Shown here in pieces: positions 15,228 to 24,307 of a stretch of 39,740 nt of DNA. Location of the stretch: assembly GCA_903844855.1 (NCBI GenBank), contig CAIMVH010000163.1, positions 1-39,740 of the forward strand, read 5' to 3'. Below the pieces are notes generated by a model. It saw nothing but the letters and a program-made list of their open reading frames with translations. It was not told the DNA's origin and did not search any database. How positions within the stretch are numbered: the stretch's first letter is position 1; the number at the start of each line of letters is the position of its first letter. The position numbers and the translations under genes were made by a program. The DNA is from an uncultured Actinomycetes bacterium (GTDB taxonomy: Bacteria > Actinomycetota > Actinomycetes > Nanopelagicales > Nanopelagicaceae).

Positions 15228-16567
15228 ACGAGCGAGGCGATTGCCTTCTCGATTATTTCCAGCGCTTCTCGAAGCAAGTGCTCCGGCATCACGAGTGGCG
15301 GCAAGAACCGAAGTACGTTTCCGTACGTACCCGCAGAGAGCAAGAGAACACCTTCTGCGGTGCAGTACTTCACAATCTGCGCAACTGCATCTGGATTTGG
15401 ATCCTTGGTTCCTGGCTTCACCAATTCGATAGCTACCATGGCGCCGCGTCCACGAACATCACCAATCACTGGATGCTTTGCTTGCATCTCAAGTAGGGAT
15501 GAAGTCATGATCTCGCCGAGCACGCGTGCTTGGCTAACCAAATCGTGCTCTTCAATAGTTTCAATGGCGCCCAATGCAGCGGCGCAGGCGATCGGAGATC
15601 CGCCATATGTTCCGCCCAGGCCACCGACGTGCACGCTATCCATAATTTCTGCACGACCAGTAACGGCAGAGAGCGGCAAGCCACCTGCAATGCCCTTCGC
15701 TGTGGTGATGAGGTCGGGCACAACACCTTCATCTTCACACGCGAACATTTGACCTGTACGAGCAAAGCCCGTTTGTACTTCATCAGCAACAAAAACAATT
15801 CCGTGCTTCTTTGCAAACGCTGCTAAGCCGGGGAGGAAACCCTTCGGCGGAACGATGAAGCCACCTTCGCCTTGAATAGGTTCAATCACGATGGCGGCCA
15901 CGTTCTCTGGCCCGATTTCCTTTTCAACTTTATGAATGAATTCTTCAAGCGCCTCAGCAGCGCAATTCTCTTCACCCGTCATCCAACGGTATGGGTACGC
16001 CATCGGCATGCGATATATCTCAGAGGCGAAAGGTCCGAAACCTTGCTTGTAGGGCATATTCTTTGCGGTCATCGCCATGGTGAGGTTGGTGCGCCCGTGG
16101 TAGCCATGCTCAAAGACAATGACAGCTTGACGCTTCGTATAAACGCGCGCGATCTTCACTGCATTCTCAAGTGCCTCTGCGCCGGAGTTGAAGAGTGCGC
16201 TCTTCTTCTCGTGATCACCAGGAGTGAGGCGATTGAGGTGCTCGCAGACTTCTACGTAACCCATGTAGGGAGCAACCATGAAACAGGTGTGTGTAAATGC
16301 GGCAACTTGTGCCTGAACATTCTCGACAACTTTGTCAGCTGAGTTACCTACGTTAACTACCGCAATACCGGCACCCATATCGATGATGGAGTTACCGTCT
16401 ACATCTTGAATAACTCCGCCGCCAGCTGCGGTCACAAAGACCGGCATGCCGACACCGAGACCAGCGCTAACCGCAGCGCTACGGCGCTTGAGAAGCTCAG
16501 CCGACTTTGGCCCAGGAATGGAGGTAACGAGCTTGCGCTCTTGGGGTAACGATGGACCACCGGACAT
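15224..16567 (-). CDS. gabT: 4-aminobutyrate aminotransferase (GABA transaminase)
   Basis: A 447-residue class III PLP aminotransferase that moves the amino group of GABA to 2-oxoglutarate, giving succinate semialdehyde. Evidence includes FVTAAGGGVIQDVDGNSIIDMGAGIAVVNVG, LFNSGAEALENAVKIAR, the substrate-site IEPIQGEGGF, VADEVQTGFARTG, and the PLP lysine Lys291 in LITTAKGIAGGLP. GabT is preferred over ornithine aminotransferase because of these motifs and the polyamine context. A CAGGAG ribosome-binding site precedes the ATG. It lies 41 nt after potC, so it is probably the last gene of the polyamine import and degradation operon. Confidence 0.92.
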   Translation of the reverse strand: MSGGPSLPQERKLVTSIPGPKSAELLKRRSAAVSAGLGVGMPVFVTAAGGGVIQDVDGNSIIDMGAGIAVVNVGNSADKVVENVQAQVAAFTHTCFMVAPYMGYVEVCEHLNRLTPGDHEKKSALFNSGAEALENAVKIARVYTKRQAVIVFEHGYHGRTNLTMAMTAKNMPYKQGFGPFASEIYRMPMAYPYRWMTGEENCAAEALEEFIHKVEKEIGPENVAAIVIEPIQGEGGFIVPPKGFLPGLAAFAKKHGIVFVADEVQTGFARTGQMFACEDEGVVPDLITTAKGIAGGLPLSAVTGRAEIMDSVHVGGLGGTYGGSPIACAAALGAIETIEEHDLVSQARVLGEIMTSSLLEMQAKHPVIGDVRGRGAMVAIELVKPGTKDPNPDAVAQIVKYCTAEGVLLLSAGTYGNVLRFLPPLVMPEHLLREALEIIEKAIASLV

Positions 16568-16608
16568 AAGAACTCCTGACTAAGACTCTCGCCCCATTCT
16601 AACCCAGC

Positions 16609-17406
16609 TTAGGCAGCCAGCGCCTTCCGCTTGCGGGCGCCAATGATCTGCCCTAACACCACGATGGCCAGCGCAATGAGGAATACGGCCGAGCCAATCA
16701 CGTTCACTTGTGGCGGGATGCCGCGCTGCGCCGAGCCCCAGACAAACATGGGGAAAGTCACCGTGGAGCCAGAGTTGAAGTTGGTCACGATGAAGTCATC
16801 AAAGGAGAGCGAAAAAGAGAGCAATGCAGCACTTGCGATGCCAGGGGCAAGAAGTGGGAGCGTGATGCGCCTAAAGGTCTGCCACTCGTTGGCATAGAGA
16901 TCCATGGCGGCTTGTTCAAGACGCGGATCCATACCTGCAAGCCGAGCCTTCACGGTGACCACCACGAAGGAGAGACAGAACATGATGTGTGCAATCAAGA
17001 TCGTCCAAAATCCCAGCGGAAAACTTGCTGAGACGAAGAGCGTCAAAAGCGACGAGCCCAATACTACTTCGGGCGATGCCATCGGCAAGAAGAGAAGGAG
17101 GTTTGCCACACCTTTGCCGCGGAAGCGGTATCGCATCAGTGCATAGGCCATCAGCGTTCCTAGGATGGTGGCGCCTATCGTGGAGATTAAACCGATTTTG
17201 AGGCTGACCATTACTGCAGGACACATCGCTTCAGCGCCTGAACATGGATGTAACCAGTTGTCGAATGTGAACTTGTCGAAAGTGTAAGTGAGGCGCGACT
17301 TAGGTTCGTTAAAAGAGAGCGCAATGACTACGAAGACTGGGATGAACATATAAAAGAGCACCAAGAGGCCGACGATCATGATGATGTTCTTACGAATCCA
17401 ATTCAT
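16609..17406 (-). CDS. potC: Spermidine/putrescine ABC transporter permease PotC
   Basis: A 265-residue inner-membrane permease with six predicted segments. The ABC-permease coupling motif EQAAMDLYANEWQTFRRITLPLLAPGI is followed by SFDDFIVTNFNSGSTVTFP, which is characteristic of PotC. It works with PotB, PotA and the PotD lipoprotein to import polyamines. It starts 2 nt after the potB stop on the same strand. Confidence 0.93.
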   Translation of the reverse strand: MNWIRKNIIMIVGLLVLFYMFIPVFVVIALSFNEPKSRLTYTFDKFTFDNWLHPCSGAEAMCPAVMVSLKIGLISTIGATILGTLMAYALMRYRFRGKGVANLLLFLPMASPEVVLGSSLLTLFVSASFPLGFWTILIAHIMFCLSFVVVTVKARLAGMDPRLEQAAMDLYANEWQTFRRITLPLLAPGIASAALLSFSLSFDDFIVTNFNSGSTVTFPMFVWGSAQRGIPPQVNVIGSAVFLIALAIVVLGQIIGARKRKALAA

Positions 17407-17408
17407 CG

Positions 17409-18260
17409 CTACACCAACTCGTCTGTGCCGGCGCGCTTCACATAGCTCGCGACCAAGATGACGATCGCCGCCATGAGTAAGAAAGAGAGCGCCGCCGCAG
17501 TGGGGTAAGCGCCACGTTCCAAGAATGCACGGTCGATCACGTTACCGATCATGGTGGTGTCCTTGATACCACCAAGGAGTTGGGCATTGATGTAATCACC
17601 CGATGCTGGGATAAAGGTGAGTAACGTCCCCGCCACTACCCCGGGCATTGAAAGCGGAAGCACCACACGATGAAAGCCGTTGAAGGGTTTCGAGTAGAGA
17701 TCGCCGGCAGCTTCAATGAGACGGGGATCCACTTTTTCCAAACTCGTGAAGAGCGGAAGCGTCATGAAAGGTAAGAAGTTGTAGGTAAGACCCATCACAA
17801 CAGCGAATGGTGTCGCCAGAATTCTGCCACCTTCAGGCAAGATATGAATATTCTGCAAGAAGTGCACAAAACTAGAGTTATCACCCAGAATCGCGGTCCA
17901 TGCAAGAGTCCGTAGCAAGAATGATGTGAAAAACGGAGCAATCACCAAGATCAAGAGAATGTTCTTCCACTGGCCAGATTTCAAAGCGATTGCGTAAGCC
18001 AGCGGGTACGCAATAATTAACGCAAGCACGGTGGCAATCGCAGCGAAAGTGAATGAGCGGAGAAATTGCGGCCAGTACTCGCTCAATGCATCGACGTAGT
18101 TGCCCACGTGACCATTCATCACGTAGCCCGTCTCAAGGGAGCCACTCGGATCGTACAAACTTGTAGCACCGAGATTAAACATGGGAGTCAAGAAGAAGAG
18201 CGCCAACCAGAGCGCACCTGGCGCCAGGAGTAGGTAGGGCACCCACTTCTTACTAGTCAC
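17409..18260 (-). CDS. potB: Spermidine/putrescine ABC transporter permease PotB
   Basis: A 283-residue permease, the PotB/PotH partner of PotC. Visible are the N-terminal LLLAPGALWLALFFLTPMFNL segment, the EAAGDLYSKPFNGFHRVVLPLSMPGVVAG coupling loop and FIPASGDYINAQLLGG, a PotB signature. It is packed between potA (5-nt gap) and potC (2-nt gap). Confidence 0.93.
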   Translation of the reverse strand: MTSKKWVPYLLLAPGALWLALFFLTPMFNLGATSLYDPSGSLETGYVMNGHVGNYVDALSEYWPQFLRSFTFAAIATVLALIIAYPLAYAIALKSGQWKNILLILVIAPFFTSFLLRTLAWTAILGDNSSFVHFLQNIHILPEGGRILATPFAVVMGLTYNFLPFMTLPLFTSLEKVDPRLIEAAGDLYSKPFNGFHRVVLPLSMPGVVAGTLLTFIPASGDYINAQLLGGIKDTTMIGNVIDRAFLERGAYPTAAALSFLLMAAIVILVASYVKRAGTDELV

Positions 18261-18265
18261 CGGAT

Positions 18266-19402
18266 TTACTCCGCTTCGGCGAGGACATCGCCGGCATAGG
18301 CATCTTGCTTAGCGTCGAGGGCAAAAGTATGAGACGGATCCCATGAAATGCGAACGCGATCCCCTGCTTTTACCTCAGATGCATCGACGTTCTGTTCGAA
18401 GACCATGATTTTCTCATCGTCTAAAAATCCTGGAATTTCCACGATGAACTGAGTGGAGACGCCGATGTATGAACGTTCTAACACCGTGCCTATTAGTTGA
18501 TTACCTAAATGATCGTGCGCATGATTTGACTCCGCCGAAATGTAGATCTTCTCTGGACGCACACCCACCCATACTTTGGCATTTGTAGTTGCTACTCGGC
18601 TTGCCGGAATCTTGATGTGATTGCCCCAGACCTTTACGCCTACAAAGTCTCCACGATCCATCACTTCACCCGTAAGCAAATTTGATTGCCCTAGGAAGTT
18701 GGCCACGAAGGTGGTCTTGGGGTTTTCGTAGAGATCCATTGGGCTACCGAGTTGCTCAACCTTGCCTTGATTCATCACCGCAATGGTGTCAGCCATGGTC
18801 ATGGCTTCTTCCTGATCGTGGGTCACATGAACGAAGGTGATACCCACTTCTGTCTGAATGCGCTTAAGTTCCAATTGCATCTGGCGACGTAGCTTAAGAT
18901 CGAGTGCGCCGAGTGGCTCATCAAGGAGAAGCACCTCTGGGCGGTTGATCAGTGCGCGTGCGAGCGCCACTCGTTGTTGTTGGCCGCCAGAGAGTTGCGA
19001 TGGCTTACGCCGAGCAAAGGCATCAAGTTCTACGAGCGATAGCATCGCCTCGACCTGCGTGGCCACATCCTTGACTCCACGGCGGCGCAAACCAAAAGCC
19101 ACGTTTTCATAGATATCAAGATGTGGGAAGAGCGCATAGGACTGAAAAACCGTATTCACTGGACGGTTATACGGCTTCAGCGAAGCAATATCGTGATCAC
19201 CGATCAGGATCTGCCCTGCAGTGGGAAGTTCTAGACCAGCCACCATGCGTAACGTGGTGGTCTTGCCACACCCCGATGGCCCTAGGAGTGCAAAGAACGA
19301 GCCTTTAGGAATCAGAATGTCGATGTTATCGACTGCGACGAAATCACCAAACTCTTTACGTAACGATACGAGCCGAAGATCGCCGCCAATCTGATCCATC
19401 AC
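18266..19402 (-). CDS. potA: Spermidine/putrescine ABC transporter ATPase PotA
   Basis: A 378-residue ATPase. Walker A is [19 protein letters not shown], the Q-loop is [17 protein letters not shown], the signature is [15 protein letters not shown], Walker B is [12 protein letters not shown] and the H-loop VTHDQEEA follows. A C-terminal TOBE domain (about residues 285-365) is typical of PotA/MalK-type subunits. Two starts are possible: GTG at 19402, or ATG at 19399 that overlaps the potD stop (TGATG). They differ by one residue. Confidence 0.95.
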   Translation of the reverse strand: MMDQIGGDLRLVSLRKEFGDFVAVDNIDILIPKGSFFALLGPSGCGKTTTLRMVAGLELPTAGQILIGDHDIASLKPYNRPVNTVFQSYALFPHLDIYENVAFGLRRRGVKDVATQVEAMLSLVELDAFARRKPSQLSGGQQQRVALARALINRPEVLLLDEPLGALDLKLRRQMQLELKRIQTEVGITFVHVTHDQEEAMTMADTIAVMNQGKVEQLGSPMDLYENPKTTFVANFLGQSNLLTGEVMDRGDFVGVKVWGNHIKIPASRVATTNAKVWVGVRPEKIYISAESNHAHDHLGNQLIGTVLERSYIGVSTQFIVEIPGFLDDEKIMVFEQNVDASEVKAGDRVRISWDPSHTFALDAKQDAYAGDVLAEAE

Positions 19403-20628
19403 CCACCCATGACCTTTGCGTACGCATCTTGGCAGGACTTCTCTGTAGCTTCGTCGAGACCCGCAAAGATATGCGCCTTCGCGAGGGTTGCCGCATCAGG
19501 GAAGATCAAAGAATTACTGGCAAGATCCGGATCAATCTTGGCAGCCTCTTCCTGCGCACCATCTACTGGACAGATGTAGTTCACATATGCAGCGACTTGA
19601 GCGGCCACCTTGGGATCGTAGTAATAGTTGATCCACGCTTCAGCATTCTTCTGATGCTTGGCAGCCTTCGGTACCTGCATGTTGTCTGACCAAAGCATCG
19701 CACCAGCCTCTGGAATGACATATTTGATCTTGTCGTTCTTCGCTTGAAGTTGGATGACATCACCAGACCATGCCACACATGCGGCTATATTGCCCTTGGC
19801 AAGATCTGGTGCATATTCGTTTCCGGTGAACTTGCGAATTTGACCAGAATCAACTGCCTTTTGAATCTTTTCAATAGCGGCATCAAAATCACCTTGATTA
19901 AAGACCGCAGGATCCTTACCCATTGAAAGCAATACAAGACCCATGGTGTCGCGCATTTCAGAGAGGCAGGTGACTTTACCTTTGAGATCAGGACGCGTGA
20001 AAAGTTCATCAATACTCATCACTGGCTTAGTCACATCGCCGTTGTAGGCGATGCCACCGAAACCTGATTGCCATGGCGCAGAGTAATCGCGAGTGGGATC
20101 CCACGAGGGTGTCTTGAGAGCTGCGCGAAGGTGCGCTTCAACGTTGGGAATATTTGCCTTGTCGAGTTTCTGCACCCAGCCCAGGCGAATCATCTTGGCG
20201 GCCATCCAATCGGTAAGCACCATGATGTCGCGACCCGTATCTTGACCAGCAGCGAGTTGATTACGAACCTTGCCAAAGAAGACATTGTTATCGCTGACAT
20301 CTTCTGTGTAGGCAACCTTGATACCAGTAGCAGCAGTAAATGCGACCACAGAAGGACGAATGGATTCATCGTTTTCATCAACATCGACATAGAGCGGCCA
20401 GTTGGAGACGTTCAGCGTCTTATCCGAGTCAGATTGATCAGCTGTAGCAGGTGCCGCAGAACTCTGAGTATCGGCAGCGCCCTTAGTGCCGCAAGCCGCC
20501 AAAAAGGCAGCCAGTCCAACCGCACCAGCGCCTGTGATAACGCCTCGTCTGGTGACCTGACTTGAGATGACTTTACGCATCTCGGGCGTCAGCGACTCAA
20601 CAGGTGGCAGGTTCTTCTCTTCTGACAT
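19399..20628 (-). CDS. potD: Polyamine-binding lipoprotein PotD
   Basis: A 409-residue solute-binding protein. The N-terminus has a twin-arginine lipoprotein signal, SSQVTRRGVITG followed by a hydrophobic stretch ending LAAFLAACG, so it is probably exported folded and lipidated at Cys46. The mature protein begins LNVSNWPLYVD, as in PotD/PotF, and has the DIMVLTDWMAAKMIRLGWVQKLD lobe and TGNEYAPDLAKGNIAACVAWSGD. Gln/Asp/Trp residues typical of polyamine pockets are present, but discrimination between putrescine and spermidine is not possible by eye. Ribosome-binding site GAGGAG. Confidence 0.93.
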   Translation of the reverse strand: MSEEKNLPPVESLTPEMRKVISSQVTRRGVITGAGAVGLAAFLAACGTKGAADTQSSAAPATADQSDSDKTLNVSNWPLYVDVDENDESIRPSVVAFTAATGIKVAYTEDVSDNNVFFGKVRNQLAAGQDTGRDIMVLTDWMAAKMIRLGWVQKLDKANIPNVEAHLRAALKTPSWDPTRDYSAPWQSGFGGIAYNGDVTKPVMSIDELFTRPDLKGKVTCLSEMRDTMGLVLLSMGKDPAVFNQGDFDAAIEKIQKAVDSGQIRKFTGNEYAPDLAKGNIAACVAWSGDVIQLQAKNDKIKYVIPEAGAMLWSDNMQVPKAAKHQKNAEAWINYYYDPKVAAQVAAYVNYICPVDGAQEEAAKIDPDLASNSLIFPDAATLAKAHIFAGLDEATEKSCQDAYAKVMGG

Positions 20629-20681
20629 ATCTACTCCTCAGTCGATCCAGCATCAATCCAGCGTGATAGTACGGAGCCTAA

Positions 20682-20795
20682 TCATTCAGAGCCAAAAATC
20701 CCAGGCTTTCCGAAGTGTTTCTGTAAGTGGGCACTTTCCGTCAGCGCATCAGAAATAAGGTCGAGTTCTTTAGCTAATTCCCTATCTATGGACAT
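20682..20795 (-). CDS. Candidate 37-aa small protein between aldehyde dehydrogenase and potD
   Basis: A short frame starting MSIDRELAKELDLISDALTE and ending GIFGSE has a helical, acidic N-terminal half and a weak AGAAGAGG upstream. It fills most of the 202-nt gap in the polyamine gene row. It could be a small regulatory protein, a leader peptide or chance. No family is recognised. Confidence 0.3.
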   Translation of the reverse strand: MSIDRELAKELDLISDALTESAHLQKHFGKPGIFGSE

Positions 20796-20830
20796 GCGTG
20801 CGCCTCTTCTGGAGTAGTGCTAGAACGGTC

Positions 20831-22258
20831 TTACTCGCCGATATTGATCATCACGTGTTTGATGCGGGTGTAATCCTCGAAACCATACATCGAGAGATCT
20901 TTGCCGTATCCAGAATGCTTGAACCCACCATGTGGCATTTCCGCCACGATCGGAATATGAGTGTTGACCCAAACAACTCCAAAATCCAGACCTCGTGACA
21001 TGCGCATTGCAGTGCCGTTGTCCTTAGTCCACACACTTGAAGCCAAGCCGTACTTCGTATCGTTGGAGAAGTTGAGAGCCTCTCCCTCATCTTTGAATTT
21101 TTGGACAGTGACAACCGGTCCAAAGATTTCATCTTGAATCATTTCATCCTTCTGTTGTAAATCGGCAACGATTGTGGCTTCGTGGAAATAGCCAGCACGA
21201 TCCAGTTGATGCCCACCGGTAACAACGTTGGCATGGGAAGGTACACGCTCCAAGAATCCCTTCACGCGCGCTAATTGATTCTCGTTATTGAGTGGGCCGT
21301 AAAGAATGTCTTCATCTGGAGCACCAGTGGTGGCAATCTCCTTAACCTTCTCTGCAAGAAGTGCCACGAAGTCTTTGTATGCACCCGCTTCGACGATTAC
21401 ACGTGTGGCAGCGGTGCAATCTTGACCAGCATTGAAGTAACCACCGATAGCCACTCCTTCGGCAGCAGCTTCGAGGTTGGCGTCGTTGAAAATCACAACT
21501 GGTGCTTTTCCACCCAGCTCGAGATGGACGCGTTTCACATCTTTAGCCGCGGAACCAGCAACTTCCATACCTGCGCGGATGGAGCCAGTGATAGAAACCA
21601 TCTGTGGAATCTTGTGCTCGACTAGCGAGCGACCGCTGTCGCGGTCACCACAAACCACGTTAAAGACACCGGGAGGCAAGAACTCAGCCATCACGTTTGC
21701 CATCCAGACAGTTGATGCCGGAGTGGTATCACTTGGCTTCAATACAACAGTGTTGCCTGCCGCAATCGCCGGCGCCCACTTCCATACGGCCATCATCATT
21801 GGGTAATTCCATGGCGTTACTTGAGCACAGACGCCAATGGGTTCCCGACGGATGATTGATGTATGCCCTCGCATGTACTCACCTGCGCTACGACCTTCGA
21901 GAATGCGAGCGGCGCCAGCAAAGAAGCGGATTTGATCAAGCATCGCGGGCATCTCTTCTGACATGGTGATCGCCAGCGGCTTGCCGGTGTTCTCACTTTC
22001 TATTGCAATCATTTCCTCTGCTCGTGATTCAAACGCATCAGCAATCTTCAGAAGAGCCTTCTGGCGCTCGGCAGGGGTGGAATCGCGCCAGGATTCAAAA
22101 GCGATCGAGGCTGCGTTGATGGCGTGGTCTACATCTGCTGCATTCGATATCGGCGCAGTGGCATACGGCTTCCCCGTGACTGGACTGATGAGCTCGCTGA
22201 CTTTGCCAGATTTACTGTCTAAAGCGACGCCGTTGACGAAATTCTTAAGCTGCTTCAT
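20831..22258 (-). CDS. Aldehyde dehydrogenase, probably 4-aminobutyraldehyde dehydrogenase
   Basis: A 475-residue NAD(P)-dependent aldehyde dehydrogenase. The nucleotide-binding region has VTPWNYPMMMAVWKWAPAIAAGNTVVLKPSD. The general base is Glu247 (HLELGGKAP) and the catalytic thiol is Cys281 (FNAGQDCTAATR). FGPVVTVQKF and the C-terminal HGGFKHSGYGKDLS are also present. This pattern fits gamma-aminobutyraldehyde dehydrogenases (PatD/PuuC group), which oxidise 4-aminobutanal to GABA. The setting beside potDABC, gabT and the SpuC-like aminotransferase supports that. A related semialdehyde substrate such as 5-aminopentanal is also possible. Ribosome-binding site AAGGAG. It is divergent from the AsnC regulator. 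Confidence 0.9.
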   Translation of the reverse strand: MKQLKNFVNGVALDSKSGKVSELISPVTGKPYATAPISNAADVDHAINAASIAFESWRDSTPAERQKALLKIADAFESRAEEMIAIESENTGKPLAITMSEEMPAMLDQIRFFAGAARILEGRSAGEYMRGHTSIIRREPIGVCAQVTPWNYPMMMAVWKWAPAIAAGNTVVLKPSDTTPASTVWMANVMAEFLPPGVFNVVCGDRDSGRSLVEHKIPQMVSITGSIRAGMEVAGSAAKDVKRVHLELGGKAPVVIFNDANLEAAAEGVAIGGYFNAGQDCTAATRVIVEAGAYKDFVALLAEKVKEIATTGAPDEDILYGPLNNENQLARVKGFLERVPSHANVVTGGHQLDRAGYFHEATIVADLQQKDEMIQDEIFGPVVTVQKFKDEGEALNFSNDTKYGLASSVWTKDNGTAMRMSRGLDFGVVWVNTHIPIVAEMPHGGFKHSGYGKDLSMYGFEDYTRIKHVMINIGE

Positions 22259-22333
22259 GGTTCTCCTTCTGAGTGCTTAGGCGTGAGAGTACGCGGATAT
22301 GGACCTTTTGGACACCACCCCAGGCTCAAAAGT

Positions 22334-22375
22334 AAGGAATCCGCAGATAAATTGTGTTTTTACTACGGATTCTTT
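22334..22375. promoter_or_regulatory. Inverted repeat in the divergent polyamine control region
   Basis: The arms AAGGAATCCG (22334-22343) and CGGATTCTTT (22366-22375) are complementary at 9 of 10 positions, with centres 32 bp apart. They lie between the aldehyde dehydrogenase and AsnC-type regulator starts. This is a plausible site for the adjacent AsnC/Lrp protein, which often binds spaced sites at its own promoter. Confidence 0.4.
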
Positions 22376-22409
22376 TGCTATTTGGCCTAAAGTCGGGCAT
22401 TCTCGGGGC

Positions 22410-22910
22410 ATGTCAGCCTCCAGCGTTCCCCGTGGTCTCGCCTTCACCAAGGCGCGCCCGGCCAGGGTGGCCCTCGATGACACCTCTAAATCGATCATCG
22501 AGCAGCTCCAGAGCGACGGCCGCAAGTCCTACGCCGCGATTGGTCTTGCGGTAGGGCTCTCTGAAGCCGCGGTACGTCAAAGGGTGCAGCGCCTCATCGA
22601 TTCAGGTGTGATGCAGATCGTCGCAGTGACGGATCCACTCGTCGTTGGCTTCAACCGCATGGCCATGATCGGCATCAAAGTAGAAGGCGACCTGCAAGAA
22701 GTTGCTGACCAGCTCGCAACTTTCCCGGAAGTTGACTATGTAGTTGTCACCGCCGGGTCATTTGATTTGCTCGCTGAAGTGATTTGTGAAGATGACGATC
22801 ATCTACTCGAGCTACTTCAGCGATTCAGAACCATTAAGACGGTGCGCTCAACCGAGAGCTTCGTTTATTTGAAACTACAAAAGCAGTTATACAACTGGGG
22901 GACAAGATGA
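22410..22910 (+). CDS. AsnC/Lrp-family transcriptional regulator
   Basis: A 166-residue Lrp-type regulator. The helix-turn-helix is ALDDTSKSIIEQLQSDGRKSYAAIG followed by VGLSEAAVRQRVQRLIDSGVMQIVAVTDP (about residues 20-75). The RAM effector domain follows, with AMIGIKVEGDLQEVADQLATFPEVDYVVVTAGSFDLLAEVICED. The start at 22410 is preferred because it gives a normal N-terminus and CATTCT lies 6 nt upstream; the longer frame would add 37 unlikely residues. The stop overlaps the aminotransferase start (ATGA). It probably senses an amino acid or polyamine product and controls both divergent operons. Confidence 0.92.
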   Translation: MSASSVPRGLAFTKARPARVALDDTSKSIIEQLQSDGRKSYAAIGLAVGLSEAAVRQRVQRLIDSGVMQIVAVTDPLVVGFNRMAMIGIKVEGDLQEVADQLATFPEVDYVVVTAGSFDLLAEVICEDDDHLLELLQRFRTIKTVRSTESFVYLKLQKQLYNWGTR

Positions 22911-24307
22911 GTATCACACCACAAGGTGCTGTCGAACACTTCGACGAAAACCTTTCTAAACGCGCGACCGAACATATGTGGATGTATTTCTCTCGAATGG
23001 GGAGTTACCACGAGGGCGCTTCAGTTCCGATCATCGTGCGCGGCGAAGGCGCGTACATCTTTGATGATCGTGGCCGACGCTACCTCGATGGTCTCTCTGG
23101 ACTCTTCACCGTGCAGATGGGCCATGGCCGCGAGGAAATAGCTGCCGCTGCATACAAGCAAATGATGAAGCTCGCACACTTCCCTATTTGGGGTTACGGC
23201 AATCCTCCAGCGATCGAACTAGCAGAGAAACTGGCAAGTCTGACACCTCAAGGTTTGGACCGCGTCTTCTTCACGACCGCTGGCGGCGAAGCAGTAGAGA
23301 GCGCCTTCAAACTTGTAAAGCAATATTTCAAGATGACCGGCAAACCGCTCAAGCACAAAGTCATCTCGCGCTCTATTGCTTACCACGGCACCACACAAGG
23401 AGCGCTCTCGATTACCGGTATCCCGGCAGCTAAGCAATGGTTTGAACCACTTGTACCCGGCGCCCACAAAGTTCCCAATACAAACTTCTACCGTGCACCT
23501 GAATACTTACAAAACGATATTCACGCGTTTAGCGAATGGGCATCTTCACGTATCGAAGAAGCCATTCTCATAGAAGGCCCAGATACGGTCGCGGCAGTAT
23601 TCGTGGAACCGGTACAAAACTCCGGTGGTTGCTTCCCGCCTCCCCCCGGCTACCTCAAGCGCGTTCGCGAGATTTGCGACAAGTACGACGTCATCATGGT
23701 CTGCGACGAAGTCATCACCGGCTTTGGTCGTATCGGTGATTGGTTTGCCAGCAATCGCTACGGCATCGTGCCGGACATCATCACCTGCGCCAAAGGAATG
23801 ACTTCAGGCTATGCACCTATGGGCGCCATGATTGTCAACGAACGTCTATATGAACCTTTTAGTCAGGGAACAAACTCTTTCCTCCACGGCTTCACCTGGG
23901 GTGGACACCCCATGGGTGCGGCAGTTGCCCTTGCCAACATCGATCTCATGGAGAGAGAAAACATCAACGAGCACGTACTGAGCAATGAAAACGCTTTCAA
24001 GAAGACTCTCGAGAAGCTCTACGACCTCGATATCGTCGGCGAAGTTCGCGGCGCGGGATACTTCTATGGAATCGAGTTGGTGCGCGACAAAAAGACACGT
24101 GAGACCTTCACCGCGGAGGAGAGTGAGCGCTTACTTCGCGGCTTCCTCTCGACTGCACTCTACGACGGCGGGCTCTACTGCCGCACCGATGATCGTGGCG
24201 ACCCAGTTATTCAGCTCGCTCCCCCACTCATCTGCGATCAATCTCATTTCGATGAGATCGAACAGATTTTGCGTGGGGCACTCGTTGAAGCAATGAAGGT
24301 CATTTGA
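22907..24307 (+). CDS. Class III aminotransferase, putrescine/diamine-pyruvate type (SpuC-like)
   Basis: A 466-residue omega-aminotransferase. Motifs are IIVRGEGAYIFDDRGRRYLDGLSGLFTVQMGHGR, TTAGGEAVESAFKLVKQYF, SIAYHGTTQGALSITG, VFVEPVQNSGGCFPPPPGYLKRVREICDKY, VCDEVITGFGRIG and the PLP lysine Lys296 in ITCAKGMTSGYAPMG. The HGFTWGGHPMGAAVALANI region is typical of the putrescine/beta-alanine-pyruvate group. It would convert putrescine to 4-aminobutanal for the divergent aldehyde dehydrogenase; cadaverine or other omega-amines are alternatives. Translation is coupled to the regulator upstream. Confidence 0.9.
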   Translation: MSITPQGAVEHFDENLSKRATEHMWMYFSRMGSYHEGASVPIIVRGEGAYIFDDRGRRYLDGLSGLFTVQMGHGREEIAAAAYKQMMKLAHFPIWGYGNPPAIELAEKLASLTPQGLDRVFFTTAGGEAVESAFKLVKQYFKMTGKPLKHKVISRSIAYHGTTQGALSITGIPAAKQWFEPLVPGAHKVPNTNFYRAPEYLQNDIHAFSEWASSRIEEAILIEGPDTVAAVFVEPVQNSGGCFPPPPGYLKRVREICDKYDVIMVCDEVITGFGRIGDWFASNRYGIVPDIITCAKGMTSGYAPMGAMIVNERLYEPFSQGTNSFLHGFTWGGHPMGAAVALANIDLMERENINEHVLSNENAFKKTLEKLYDLDIVGEVRGAGYFYGIELVRDKKTRETFTAEESERLLRGFLSTALYDGGLYCRTDDRGDPVIQLAPPLICDQSHFDEIEQILRGALVEAMKVI

